Shown here piece by piece: positions 53,504-62,454 of a stretch of DNA of 64,000 nt. Numbering within the stretch: the stretch's first letter is position 1; each line of letters opens with the position of its first letter. The position numbers and the translations under genes were made by a program. The notes below the pieces were generated by a model. That model searched no databases. It worked only from the letters and a program-made list of their open reading frames with translations, and was not told where the DNA came from. Source of the stretch: Methylobacterium durans (lineage in GTDB: Bacteria > Pseudomonadota > Alphaproteobacteria > Rhizobiales > Beijerinckiaceae); NCBI RefSeq assembly GCF_003173715.1, contig NZ_CP029550.1, positions 6,402,001-6,466,000 on the forward strand, given 5' to 3'.

Positions 53504-54505
53504 ATGAAGCACAAGCCGCTGCGCGAGCAGATCATCGTGATCACCGGCGCGTCGAGCGGCATCGGCTTGGCGACCGCCCGCATGGCCGCTGAGCGCGGTG
53601 CCCGGGTGGTACTCGCCGCGCGGAGCGAGGACGTGCTGGCCAAGGTGGCTGACGAGCTCGGTGACCGCGTCGCCTACCTGCGGGCCGACGTTGGTCGCAG
53701 GGAGGACGTCCAAGCCATTGCTGACAAAGCCATCGCGACGTTCGGCGGCTTCGACACCTGGGTCAACGTCGCCGGCCTGACCGTCTACGGTCCCTTGCGC
53801 GAGATCGCCTACGAGGACCATGAGCGTCTCATCCAGACCAATCTCTGGGGCACGGTGAACGGCTCGCTCGTGGCTGTCGAACACCTGCGCCAGCGCGGCG
53901 GCGCGCTGATCAACGTCGGCAGCGTCGCCTCCGACCTCGCCTTCCCCTTCCAGGGCCTCTACGCCACCTCCAAGCACGCCGTGAAGGGCTTCACCGACAC
54001 CCTGCGCATGGAGCTGATCGCAGAGGGTGCACCGGTCTCCGTCACGCTGGTAAAGCCAACCTCCATCGACACGCCGCTGCCGCAGCGCGCCCGCAACTAC
54101 ATGGACCGCGAGCCGACGCTGCCGCCGCCGATCTACCCGCCCGAGGAGGTGGCCAACGCCATCCTGCACGCCGCCGTGCACCCGCAGCGCGACATCTTCG
54201 TGGGCGGGGCTGGCAAGCTGTTCGTGATGGGCAAGGAGTTCGCACCAGGCGCCTACGATGAACTCGCGCCCGCCATCATTGCCCTTCAGAAGCGTTCGGA
54301 GCGCCCAAGAGATCCGCAGGGAGCACTGCACGTTCCGCAGAAGGCTGGCAGCGAGCGGGGTGACCCGCCGGTTCCCGTCATGCGCACCAGCGCCTACACC
54401 CGAGCAACGTTGCACCCACTCGCAACGGCGAGTGTGATTACTGGTCTGGCGGCCACGGCTGCCTTGCTGCTGTCTCGAAAACCACGTCGCAGAGGCGCAG
54501 TCTGA
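53504..54505 (+). CDS. SDR oxidoreductase with C-terminal membrane segment
   Basis: 333 residues. Classical short-chain dehydrogenase: cofactor motif VITGASSGIGLA, VNVAGLTVYGPL, catalytic Ser in NVGSVASDLAF and Tyr/Lys in GLYATSKHAVKGFTDTL. After the about 270-residue enzyme comes a linker and one helix (LATASVITGLAATAALLLSRKPRRRGAV), suggesting a membrane anchor. Likely NAD(P)-dependent oxidation or reduction of an unknown alcohol or ketone. The stop lies 2 bp from the end of the second IS3 element. Confidence 0.88.
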   Translation: MKHKPLREQIIVITGASSGIGLATARMAAERGARVVLAARSEDVLAKVADELGDRVAYLRADVGRREDVQAIADKAIATFGGFDTWVNVAGLTVYGPLREIAYEDHERLIQTNLWGTVNGSLVAVEHLRQRGGALINVGSVASDLAFPFQGLYATSKHAVKGFTDTLRMELIAEGAPVSVTLVKPTSIDTPLPQRARNYMDREPTLPPPIYPPEEVANAILHAAVHPQRDIFVGGAGKLFVMGKEFAPGAYDELAPAIIALQKRSERPRDPQGALHVPQKAGSERGDPPVPVMRTSAYTRATLHPLATASVITGLAATAALLLSRKPRRRGAV

Positions 54506-54573
54506 GGTGACCTGACCGGCTGGCTTTGGACCGGGCTGATTGCGAGGATCAGCCAGGATCGGAGGAGCTGGAA

Positions 54574-54855
54574 ATGAGGAGAGGACAGAGGCCGAGTGCC
54601 GAGCAGGTGGTGCTGACGTTGCGCCAGATCGAGGTGCAGACAGCCCAGGGCAAGAGCATCGCCATTGCCTGCAAAGAGGCGGGCATCTGCGAGCAGAGCT
54701 ACTATCGCTGGCGCAAGGAGTACGGCGGCCTGCAGGTCGATCAGGCGCGTCGGATGAAGGATCTGGAGCGTGAGAACGCCCGCCTGCGGCGCCTTGTGGC
54801 GGACCTGTCCCTGGAGAAGCAGGTGCTCAAGGACGTCGCGGCGGGAAACTTGTAG
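54574..54855 (+). CDS. IS3-family transposase OrfA (copy 2)
   Basis: 93 residues: HTH (RPSAEQVVLTLRQIEVQTAQGKSIAIACKEAGICEQSYYRWRKEYGGL) and coiled coil (MKDLERENARLRRLVADLSLEKQVLKDVA). Strong GGAGGAG site. Near the end GGGAAAC in the phase G GGA AAC is a canonical -1 slippery heptamer, leading straight into the OrfB frame. Confidence 0.92.
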   Translation: MRRGQRPSAEQVVLTLRQIEVQTAQGKSIAIACKEAGICEQSYYRWRKEYGGLQVDQARRMKDLERENARLRRLVADLSLEKQVLKDVAAGNL

Positions 54856-54962
54856 CCCCCGAGCGACGCCGGCAGGCGGTCTCTGGCATCCGGGAGAAGT
54901 ACGGCCTCTCGGAACGTCACGCCTGCCGGATCGTCGGCCAGCACCGCGGCACGCAGCGCTAC

Positions 54963-55715
54963 GTGCCCACCGTGCTAGCCGACGAGGATGCGCTGACCCG
55001 CGCCATCATCAGCCTGGCGTCCGAGTACGGGCGCTACGGCTACCGCCGTGTCACGGCTCTGCTGCAGGCAGGTGGTTGGCAGGTGGGCAAGGATCGGGTT
55101 CAGCGCATCTGGCGTCGTGAGGGGCTGAAGGTCCCGCACAAGCACCGGCCACGCAGCCGGCTGTGGCTGAACGACGGCTCCTGCGTGCGGCTGCGGCCGC
55201 AGCATCGCAACCACGTCTGGAGCTTCGACTTCGTGCAGGCGCAGACCCACGATGGCCGCAGCTTGCGCATCCTGACGCTGATCGACGAGCACAGCCGAGC
55301 CTGCTTGGCGCTGAAGGTGGCGCGGCGCATCAACAGCCTGGGCGTGATCGAGGCGCTGGCGGAGGCGATGTGCCTGCACGGCATCCCGGAGAACGTCCGC
55401 TGCGACAATGGCCCTGAGATGGTTGCGAAGGCGCTGCGCAAGTGGGTCGCCCAAGCTGGATCACAGATCCAGTACATCGCGCCGGGCTCACCGTGGGAGA
55501 ACGGCTATTGTGAGAGCTTCAACGGCAAGCTGCGCGACGAGTGCCTGCGCCAGGAGATCTTCTACTCGCTCAAAGAGGCACAAGCTGTGATCGGGCTTTG
55601 GCAAGCCACTTACAACCGCGTCCGGCCGCACTCGTCCTTGGGGTATCGACCGCCCGCGCCCGTCAGCTTCCCGGATCTGGCCTTCCGCCTACCCATGGCC
55701 GCTACCATGCAGTAG
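54963..55715 (+). CDS. IS3-family transposase OrfB (copy 2)
   Basis: 250 residues from the GTG shown, but the frame is open from about 54840 (GGKLVAPERRRQAVSGIREKYGLSERHACRIVGQHRGTQRY), as expected for an OrfAB frameshift product. DDE triad: Asp in WSFDFVQAQTHDG, Asp in RCDNGPEMVAK, Glu in PWENGYCESFNGKLRDECL. Full-length. Confidence 0.92.
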   Translation: MPTVLADEDALTRAIISLASEYGRYGYRRVTALLQAGGWQVGKDRVQRIWRREGLKVPHKHRPRSRLWLNDGSCVRLRPQHRNHVWSFDFVQAQTHDGRSLRILTLIDEHSRACLALKVARRINSLGVIEALAEAMCLHGIPENVRCDNGPEMVAKALRKWVAQAGSQIQYIAPGSPWENGYCESFNGKLRDECLRQEIFYSLKEAQAVIGLWQATYNRVRPHSSLGYRPPAPVSFPDLAFRLPMAATMQ

Positions 55716-55745
55716 CCTCGCAACTGGCTCGGTCCAAAATGCCGG

Positions 55746-56579
55746 TCAGGTCATGCTGAGGCGACCCGCCGCGATGTCGGCGAGGAGGTTTCGAGTGCCG
55801 TCCGCCAGGCTGGCACCGCCCGTCTCGACCGCTTTGCGTAGAGCAACCGGATTGGACATCAGCATCAGGCTGGGGCTCATCGCGTCCACGAACTGACGCA
55901 GATGGAAGTTGACGCGCTGCCGCTCAGCTTCGTCCATGTCGGCTGCCTCGCTCTGCTCCAGCAGCCAATCGGAGGCGAGCAGATACAGCTCCTTCAGCGC
56001 CAGGTAGGCGGGGTTCGTGCGCCACTCGGGCGCGGCGAAGCGCTTGTCGCCTGAGGACGCCCCCGGGTCCTCGTCCTTCGCCAAGCCGAACAGGCCAAGC
56101 CAACTCTGTCCGGCCTCCTGCCAGACACTGAGGAGCGAGCCCCAGAGCGCTTGGTTGAAGTCGATGAGCGACAGGGCAGCGTTCGGCTTCCCGGCCGAGC
56201 GCAGCCAGACGATGCGCAAGGCTCGGGCGATCTCGGCCCAGTCCACCGGCACGACCTCGCGCATCGGGTTGGCGTTCCAGATCTGATCGATGGAGCGAAG
56301 CAGCGGATCGTCTGTGAGGCTCTTGCTCAGCTGTTCGGGGCTGCTTGGAAGGACCGGAAGGCCGAGCGTGGTGGGCGCGTCTTGCCATTGCGGCCAGGCG
56401 ATACTCGGTGCGGCCTGAGGCGAAGCGGAGAGTTGCTCCATCCAAGCAGCCCAGAAGCCCAGCATTTGGTCTGGGCTCTGTAAGCCTGTGCTGGTGCCAT
56501 CATCGCCAGCTGCAGTCGTCTGCGTGTTTTTGCTCTGACCCGCCTGAGCTAGACCTCCACCGATGCTCCGGTCAGCCAT
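55746..56579 (-). pseudogene. phaC: class I PHA synthase, N-terminal fragment truncated by IS
   Basis: The 277 residues match the N-terminal region of poly(R)-hydroxyalkanoate synthase: WRTNPAYLALKELYLLASDWLLEQSEAADMDEAERQRVNFHLRQFVDAMSPSLMLMSNPVALRKAVETGGASLADGTRNLLADIAAGRLSM. The catalytic alpha/beta-hydrolase part with the lipase-box Cys, Asp and His is missing. The reading enters the IS end, which supplies the last codons and the stop. Strong GGAGG before ATG 56579. No downstream part is found on the far side of the IS, so more than simple insertion happened. Confidence 0.88.
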
Positions 56580-56905
56580 GGGGTTCCTCCGGGACCATTG
56601 TCGTCAGAACGGCACCTGCGGCTAAGCTCGTGACCTGCATAGCCGCTGGGGCGCCGGCAGTGTTTAGTCAGGACAACAGCGATCCGGGACCGTTCGATCC
56701 GGTCGGGACAGGCCCGCCTACATGGCTGGCTGTGTGGTAGCACCGCACCTTCATGCCTGAGGCGGCCTGGGCTCCGAGTTGAAGACCCCAGGCACGTCTC
56801 CTCTGCGCAACACGTACGCTGGACGACGTCGAGCGCCGGTGGAGAGCCAGCTAGTGTTGCCGTTCTGTTCTTGCGGCGCTCACCCGCCTGCCGGAACATC
56901 GACGT
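56580..56905. other. intergenic region upstream of phaC fragment
   Basis: 326 bp between divergent genes. No gene or clear motif seen. Confidence 0.4.
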
Positions 56906-57289
56906 ATGCGCTTCCCGCCCAGCTTCGCCCTTGCTGCCATACTCTGCCTGTTCCACGGCGTTGCGGCTGCCGATCCCGAGTTGCCGCAGGCCGAGACACC
57001 AGGGCTGTCGATCTTGGAGGCACAATGGCACCGCTGCGTGCGGCAGGCCTATGCTGATCAGCCCGCCGCCCAGAGTAAGGCGGCTTCGCAGCGCAACGCC
57101 CTCGATGCCTGCAAAGAGCACGAGGACGCCTACGTGACAGCGGTGCTGGTAGCCCAAGTCGCCGAGGAAGAGGCACGCTGGCGGCGAGAGCAGAGGCCAG
57201 CCACCACCCGAGCAGGAGCATGGGTGGCGACTGTCACCGCCTACGTCTTTGAGCCAGTCACCTCCTGGCTAGGCGCTTGGACCCGCTGA
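56906..57289 (+). CDS. exported hypothetical protein
   Basis: 127 residues. Signal peptide MRFPPSFALAAILCLFHGVAAAD. The mature part has two cysteines (HRCVRQAY, DACKEHED) and an Ala/Glu-rich helix (VTAVLVAQVAEEEARWRREQ), then an aromatic C-terminal segment (WVATVTAYVFEPVTSWLGAW). Function unknown. Confidence 0.6.
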   Translation: MRFPPSFALAAILCLFHGVAAADPELPQAETPGLSILEAQWHRCVRQAYADQPAAQSKAASQRNALDACKEHEDAYVTAVLVAQVAEEEARWRREQRPATTRAGAWVATVTAYVFEPVTSWLGAWTR

Positions 57290-57297
57290 GAGCCGCC

Positions 57298-57852
57298 TTA
57301 TTCAGCAGCCTCGGCGACCTTCTTGCGGCTGCGGCTCTTGGCAGGCGCCCCGGTGCTTGCTGACGCCTTCTTGCGACCACCACGCCCTTTCGGAGCGTCG
57401 GACACGGTCTCGGCAACGTCTGCTGCCTTCGTAGCCGGTTTACGGCGCTGCTGGCCGAGGCCAAGGCTCTTGGCGAGCGAGGACCGCTGTTCGGAGTAGG
57501 AGGCGGCGACCATCGGATAGTCGCGAGGCAACCCGTACTTCGCCCGATACGCCTCCGGCGTGAGCCCTCTGATCGTAAGGTGGCGCTTCAGCGTCTTGTA
57601 GGGCTTGCCATCTTCGAAGCTGATCAGGGCGTCGTGGGAGATCGATTTCTTGATCTGAGCCGGCGTCAGCTTCTCGACGGCAGGCTCAGTTGTCGTGCCT
57701 GCATTCCCGAGCCCGGCCAGCGCAGAATGAACCTGGGCAATGAGGCTGGGCAGGTCGGACGTCCGCACGCTGTTGTTGGCTACGTAGGCCGAGATGATGT
57801 CGCTGGTGAGTTCGAGGTAGTCGTTTCCTTGGGTCTTGATGTTCTCGTCCAT
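57298..57852 (-). CDS. MucR/Ros-family transcriptional regulator lacking the usual zinc ligands
   Basis: 184 residues. YLELTSDIISAYVANNSVRTSDLPSLIAQVHSAL is the MucR oligomerisation region. KKSISHDALISFEDGKPYKTLKRHLTIRGLTPEAYRAKYGLPRDYPMVAASYSEQRSSLAKSLGLG is the Ros/MucR DNA-binding fold. Ros has C..C and H....H zinc ligands. Here the positions read S, D, H and R, as in the zinc-less Mesorhizobium homologue. The Lys/Arg/Ala C-terminal tail is an extra DNA-contact extension. MucR proteins bind AT-rich sites and silence accessory genes. Confidence 0.9.
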   Translation of the reverse strand: MDENIKTQGNDYLELTSDIISAYVANNSVRTSDLPSLIAQVHSALAGLGNAGTTTEPAVEKLTPAQIKKSISHDALISFEDGKPYKTLKRHLTIRGLTPEAYRAKYGLPRDYPMVAASYSEQRSSLAKSLGLGQQRRKPATKAADVAETVSDAPKGRGGRKKASASTGAPAKSRSRKKVAEAAE

Positions 57853-58220
57853 TGAAGGCTCGCTTCCTAGGCAAGGTACATGACAGCTACTCTGCTTCTA
57901 CGAGAAAACCGGAACCCGCCAGAGGTTCAAATGAGAAGCCAACAAGTTTCTGCTCCGCTTCACATGTGAGCATGCAGAAGGCGCCCGGTTGCGGAGCAGA
58001 ATGGTCAGGACTGTTGGTCGGTCGCGGGCTGTTTCACTGAAGGCCGCGCGCCCAAAACATAGCCACGGGCGACAAGAGAGGCGTACCAACCGGCAGGCGG
58101 GCCATCTTGGCCGATGTACCTTCTTCAGGACGTCAAGCGTGCCGCTCTGCAGATCACGTTCCGGGCGTCAGGCGGCGCCTCGTGAGGAGCCGGCGCAGGG
58201 TCTCGGAGACATGCGGCACC
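57853..58220. other. intergenic region upstream of mucR-like gene
   Basis: 368 bp, moderately AT-rich next to 57,853. Likely promoter (MucR proteins often autoregulate). No gene seen. Confidence 0.4.
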
Positions 58221-58439
58221 TCAGAAGTTGGCCATGTACTCTACATAGTCACGCTGATACTCCCAGTGTTCAACGAAGTTCGCCACCCCGACGAGGTTCA
58301 GTTGCCACTCGGCAATCCATAATTCATCTTCTCTGAGAGATTTAACCCAATCCTGCACCTCGGGCGGCATCCGCTGTACTTCCACCAAGAGAAAAAGGGG
58401 CGGGTCGTGATATTCGCCGCCTGCAGGAGACTTCGACAT
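58221..58439 (-). CDS. small hypothetical protein (72 aa)
   Basis: MSKSPAGGEYHDPPLFLLVEVQRMPPEVQDWVKSLREDELWIAEWQLNLVGVANFVEHWEYQRDYVEYMANF. Trp/Tyr-rich, acidic. GAGG lies 8 nt before the ATG. Function unknown. Confidence 0.5.
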   Translation of the reverse strand: MSKSPAGGEYHDPPLFLLVEVQRMPPEVQDWVKSLREDELWIAEWQLNLVGVANFVEHWEYQRDYVEYMANF

Positions 58440-58507
58440 GACTGTTCGCCTCATTAGCTTCGAGGGTTTGAAGATGGATGAGTCACACTGAGCAGTAGGA
58501 TCGCCGC

Positions 58508-59212
58508 TTACTGGAGGCCAAGCACCCGAGACACAGCCGTGGGCGACAGAGGAGGACCACCGAAGGACAAGCGGACCTCTCCCGGCCGATACGCTCTGCC
58601 CAGCACCTCAAGCGGATTGCCCTTGAGGTCACACCGCAGAGCCGCATCAGGCGAGTGGTTGATAATCAATCCGAGAGCCTTGCCGAAGAACATGACTGCC
58701 CGCCCGCCGTCGGAGCAAGCCATGGTCTTCTTGGGCAGTGCATCGACCGCCTGCTGCACGTAGGTCAGAGGTGGCCGGGTTAGGTCGAAGGAGATGATGA
58801 GCCAGCGTCCTGCCCCGCCCGTGAAGCCGCAGATGCAGATCTGGGTGGGAACGGTATTCTCGGTCTGGATGACGGCATGCGGTCGGAAGCTGGCTCTCCA
58901 GGCAGCATCCTCTGCTTCCTGTGCGAGACGACGCTCTGCCTCCGCCTCCCGCTCGCACTCGGCAAAGAGCTGCTCGGTATCCGCAACGGCCTGCAGAACG
59001 AGAGCGGGAGAAATCTCGAGAGCTTCCGGCAGGCTCCAGAGGGCGAAGCGGCTTTTGGCGCTGAGCGGCAGACCGTTGCAGAGGGCATGCACGCGGCCGG
59101 CAGCCTTGGCAGGGTTGGTGTAACCGAGACGTCGGCCGAGAGCCTCATCGGTGAGACCCAGGTCTTGCATCCGGCTCCGGATGAGGTCGGCCAGCGGTGT
59201 CGGACGGGTCAT
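58508..59212 (-). CDS. hypothetical protein with N-terminal HTH-like segment
   Basis: 234 residues. TPLADLIRSRMQDLGLTDEALGRRLGYTNPAKAAGRVHALCNGLPLSAKSR resembles an XRE-like helix-turn-helix. The rest is alpha/beta (RRLAQEAEDAAWRASFRPHAVIQTENTVPTQICICGFTGGAGRWLIISFDL) of unknown fold. Could be a phage- or plasmid-type regulator. Start ATG 59212 rather than 59233. Confidence 0.55.
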   Translation of the reverse strand: MTRPTPLADLIRSRMQDLGLTDEALGRRLGYTNPAKAAGRVHALCNGLPLSAKSRFALWSLPEALEISPALVLQAVADTEQLFAECEREAEAERRLAQEAEDAAWRASFRPHAVIQTENTVPTQICICGFTGGAGRWLIISFDLTRPPLTYVQQAVDALPKKTMACSDGGRAVMFFGKALGLIINHSPDAALRCDLKGNPLEVLGRAYRPGEVRLSFGGPPLSPTAVSRVLGLQ

Positions 59213-59615
59213 GTAGGCCTCCGTCAGGTTCACGGCCGGAGGCTGGCACTCCCGCTATAGTTGCCGATCAGATCGGCCGCATCCCGGATCTCCGGAACCA
59301 CCTTGCCGCGGAAGGGCAGGTTGGTTGAGGCGCCAGCCTCATCTCGATGCTTCAAGCAGAATACCTGAGAGCGGCAGCTCCTTCAAGAAGGAAGACTGAC
59401 GGAGCGCTGCCTGGAGGAGGCGCAAAAGCACCGAGAGCCGACATCTTCGGGCCTCGGGCATAGCCGGCCGGAAGCAAGACAGGCCCGCACGAGGCGAGCC
59501 TGTCCGTCTTGCTCATCCTGCCGGCAGCCCGGAGCAGCGTCACCGCCGCCTTGCGCCCCTCTCGCGCGGGCATCGGCTCCTGAGCGAGACCTTCTGCTTA
59601 TCACTCGAGGTCAGG
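59213..59615. other. gap with no convincing gene
   Basis: 403 bp. No plausible gene, RNA or repeat recognised. Confidence 0.4.
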
Positions 59616-59762
59616 ATGCCGGCATTAATGGAGATCAAAATCAAGCCGACCATCAAAGGTGGAGTGCCGCCGGTGGAGAGCGGGGTGAGGGGGAAAACCG
59701 TCCCCACCGGCGGCCGCACAATGGATCGCGCCAGCGTGCCGCGCGATTATCAGATCATCTAG
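59616..59762 (+). CDS. small hypothetical protein (48 aa)
   Basis: MPALMEIKIKPTIKGGVPPVESGVRGKTVPTGGRTMDRASVPRDYQII. GAGGTCAGG precedes the ATG. Composition is protein-like (Lys, Ile), with no family recognised. Confidence 0.4.
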   Translation: MPALMEIKIKPTIKGGVPPVESGVRGKTVPTGGRTMDRASVPRDYQII

Positions 59763-59938
59763 TTGCCCTGGCAACTGGTAATAGCTGGGGCACAAAGCTT
59801 CGCGGTATGGACCTGTCCTCGCTGGGGTAGCCCGCAACAAGCAGCACATAGTGATGCAGCCTCGGCGCATCGAAAATGCAGGAACGCAGGGCCGAAGCGA
59901 AGGGTTATCTGAGCCTCTCTCGAAGATGCGGAGCGAGG

Positions 59939-60244
59939 ATGAGCGCTCAAATGCTACCCGTAGTCTTAGCGGCGATATTCGTGGCCGGGTGCCTGGCGAT
60001 CCAGGCTCTGCACAAGTGGGCCGATCAGCTGAGTGAAGGACTTGGCCTCCTGCTCTCGGTGCTCGCGGTATTCCTCGGCATCGTTTGGCTAGCCGAGCGC
60101 GCGCCGCCCCAACACGTCGAGCGCAGTGCTGCCCACCCCGCTTCGGCAACAACTCTGTACGGTGGAGTGAGGCCGGGCTTGCATGCGTCAGCCACTCAGG
60201 ACGCGCACTCTGCAATGGCGGGTCCCGCCAGCTACAGTAATTAG
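59939..60244 (+). CDS. small two-helix membrane protein
   Basis: 101 residues. MLPVVLAAIFVAGCLAIQALHKWADQLSEGLGLLLSVLAVFLGIVWLAERAPP forms two helices. The tail (about 45 residues) is polar. GGAG site before ATG. Function unknown. Confidence 0.5.
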   Translation: MSAQMLPVVLAAIFVAGCLAIQALHKWADQLSEGLGLLLSVLAVFLGIVWLAERAPPQHVERSAAHPASATTLYGGVRPGLHASATQDAHSAMAGPASYSN

Positions 60245-60438
60245 GCGGGCGTCGCCATGCAGAAGAAGATCCGAGCTCGGCTCCCACAATGACGGCTGGA
60301 CGCCGCAAAGGGGCCTCCGACTTCCTAATTTGTCAGCATCTGCCGTTGGTCCGTTGCAAAACGAGTCGTCCGCAACCCAGAAATATACTCGATCCGAGCT
60401 GCCGGACGCACCCTTGAACCCGAGGAAGCTAACGTTCC

Positions 60439-60663
60439 TTAGCCGATCACCAGTACGATCATCTCGCCGGTAGCCCAGACCAGCCCAAGCCCAACAGCAC
60501 CACTGAGCAGCATCACCGCACGCAAAAATTTCCGGATCGCCCGCACGTCGACGTCATCACCCGATCCTGCGATCCGATCGGCCGGCATCTTCAAGCCCTC
60601 CCAGCAATCCCAAAGCGAATCTTGGCGTTCGCTCACCTCTATGATGATGCGCGTGGTAAGCAT
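60439..60663 (-). CDS. small membrane-anchored protein
   Basis: 74 residues: soluble N-terminus (MLTTRIIIEVSERQDSLWDCWEGLKMPADRI) and C-terminal helix (FLRAVMLLSGAVGLGLVWATGEMIVLVIG). Function unknown. Confidence 0.45.
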   Translation of the reverse strand: MLTTRIIIEVSERQDSLWDCWEGLKMPADRIAGSGDDVDVRAIRKFLRAVMLLSGAVGLGLVWATGEMIVLVIG

Positions 60664-60828
60664 GGCTATAGTTTTGTGCGTACTGTGTAGCCCCTCCAAC
60701 TGACCCCGCCGGTCGAACGGACCGTGCTCACGCGGCCTACATGGCCTCACATCAGAGCGGCTCCGCGAGCCTGATGAGTGATCGCAGGAGGCCCGAAGGC
60801 AGAGCTTGCAAGATCGAGCGTCTGGCTG

Positions 60829-61989
60829 TCAGGAGCCGATGATGTGACCGATCGGTTTGAGCGGCTCGACGCGGTCCGCCACGATCTTCAGCATGGCCAA
60901 CAGCGGCACAGCCAGCAGGGCGCCAAGCACGCCCCAGAGCATGTGCCAGAAAAACAGCGAGACAATCACGAGGACAGGGTTGAGGGTGAAGCGCTTGGCC
61001 AGGAGCATGGGTGTGATCGTCTCGCCCTCGACGATGTGGATCAGCAGATACAGGCCCGCCGGCGTGAGCGCGTACCAGGGCCAGTCCAGGCTGAGCACGC
61101 CCACGACGAAGAAGATCCCGACACCGGCCAGAGGCCCGAGGATCGGGATGTAGTTCAGGAGGAACGCAGCCGCTCCCCAGAGGAGCGGCGTGCCGAGGCC
61201 GCAGGCCCACATGGCAAGAGCTGTCGCCACCCCCACCAGGGCATTCATCATCGTGATGGTGAGCAGGTAGCCCGAGATGTTGGTCCCGATTTCATGGGCG
61301 ATCTCGACGGCCTGACGCTTGTTGGAGAAGCTCGGCAGCACCTCGACAAAGCCGCGCAACAAGCGATCGCCCGAGGCGAGGAAGAAGAACAGCAGGATCA
61401 TGGTCGTGAAGAAGCGCGACAGGATCGCCGCAGTACTCGTGGCCAGATAAGCCGCCAGACCAGAGGCCGGCCGTGCCGTGATGGTCTGGCTCTGCCCCTC
61501 CTGCCCAGTAGTCGCGGTCAGGCTCTCGATGGCGTGCAGCCCCTGCTGCAGCAGGTCGAGCGGATGGTGCAGGACGGCGAGCTTCTCTTTCAGCAGCGCC
61601 AAGCTTTCGGGAGCGCGCTGGATCCACCCCGATGCCGGGATGGAGATCGTGAAGCCGATACCTGCGATCGCCCCGAACACCACCAGGATCAGCAGCGCCG
61701 CAGCGAGTGCGTGGGGCAAACGAAGCCGTTCATGCAGGATCCACATGACAGGCCCGAGCAGAAGCTTCAGGACGAGGGCGACGACGATGGGGAGGATCAG
61801 CTCTCGCCCTATGTAGAGCGTGTAGACGACTGCCAGCAGGCTGAGCACCAGGATCCCGACTGAGCGGACCCCGTGTGGAACGGCCTCACCGGCTGCGACC
61901 GCGCCACGGGCGTCGCGCTCGTCGCGCTCAGCGGCACGCTCGTTGGCTGACGAGGGCGTAACCGCATCTTGTTCCCGGGTGACCGCCAT
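60829..61989 (-). CDS. AI-2E family transporter
   Basis: 386 residues, about seven helices. VRSVGILVLSLLAVVYTLYIGRELILPIVVALVLKLLLGPVMWILHERLRLPHALAAALLILVVFG, then a soluble loop, ILSRFFTTMILLFFFLASGDRLLRG, and VGVATALAMWACGLGTPLLWGAAAFLLNYIPILGPLAGVG match PF01594. Family members export autoinducer-like molecules, Na+ or other solutes, and the substrate is unknown. Confidence 0.88.
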   Translation of the reverse strand: MAVTREQDAVTPSSANERAAERDERDARGAVAAGEAVPHGVRSVGILVLSLLAVVYTLYIGRELILPIVVALVLKLLLGPVMWILHERLRLPHALAAALLILVVFGAIAGIGFTISIPASGWIQRAPESLALLKEKLAVLHHPLDLLQQGLHAIESLTATTGQEGQSQTITARPASGLAAYLATSTAAILSRFFTTMILLFFFLASGDRLLRGFVEVLPSFSNKRQAVEIAHEIGTNISGYLLTITMMNALVGVATALAMWACGLGTPLLWGAAAFLLNYIPILGPLAGVGIFFVVGVLSLDWPWYALTPAGLYLLIHIVEGETITPMLLAKRFTLNPVLVIVSLFFWHMLWGVLGALLAVPLLAMLKIVADRVEPLKPIGHIIGS

Positions 61990-62187
61990 GCATCCTCCTG
62001 GACGCGTTGCGCAGCCATCAACGGGCTCGATTGAGGGAACGATCCGCCCCTACCCTGAGCGGCATGTTCCAATTGCCTGAGGCTGACCTGAGGGCCTGTC
62101 TTTCGGCTTCAGGTCTCCCAAGAGTTCATCGGCCAGGCTTGTGCGTGCATCTGCTAGGCTGCAGCACGAGCAGCAAGGGGAAGGGAC

Positions 62188-62454
62188 ATGCGACCACGAG
62201 CACCACGACCGGACTCTCTGCAGAGCATCACGGTTCTGGAGATCCTCGAGGCTCTTGATGCCAGGCATGGAGACGCAGGCGTGCCGTTCAAAGACCTTGA
62301 GACAGCTGCAGGCACCAGGCTCTCGTTCCAAGCCCTGAAGGTTGCGCTGAACGCTTTAGTCGCCGAGAAGGCGGTTGCTCGTATCAGCGAGAAGCCGGCT
62401 CGGCTTCGGATCACCGCGACCGGACGAACTCAGCTCGACAGCTATCGATCCTGA
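62188..62454 (+). CDS. small winged-helix-like protein
   Basis: 88 residues. SLQSITVLEILEALDARHGDAGVPFKDLETAAGTRLSFQALKVALNALVAEKAVARISEKPARLRITATGRTQL has the helix-turn-helix/wing pattern of a MarR-like fold but is short. GGGGAAGG site. Candidate regulator, unidentified. Confidence 0.55.
   Translation: MRPRAPRPDSLQSITVLEILEALDARHGDAGVPFKDLETAAGTRLSFQALKVALNALVAEKAVARISEKPARLRITATGRTQLDSYRS

Larger units (their letters stand above)
54508..55753 (+). mobile_element. IS3-family insertion sequence, copy 2 (IS407-like)
   Basis: 1,246 bp, different from copy 1. Inverted repeats begin TGACCTGACCGGC and continue TTTGGACCG and TTGCGAGG (left 54508-54547, right 55716-55753). CTGAGG is present on both flanks, offset by 2 bp on the right, so a duplication is not certain. 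Inserted in or beside the phaC-like gene. Confidence 0.88.

Noticed and set aside
50833..55753. Composite transposon formed by the two IS elements
   Set aside because: The two IS3 elements differ in ends and transposases, so they would not move together.
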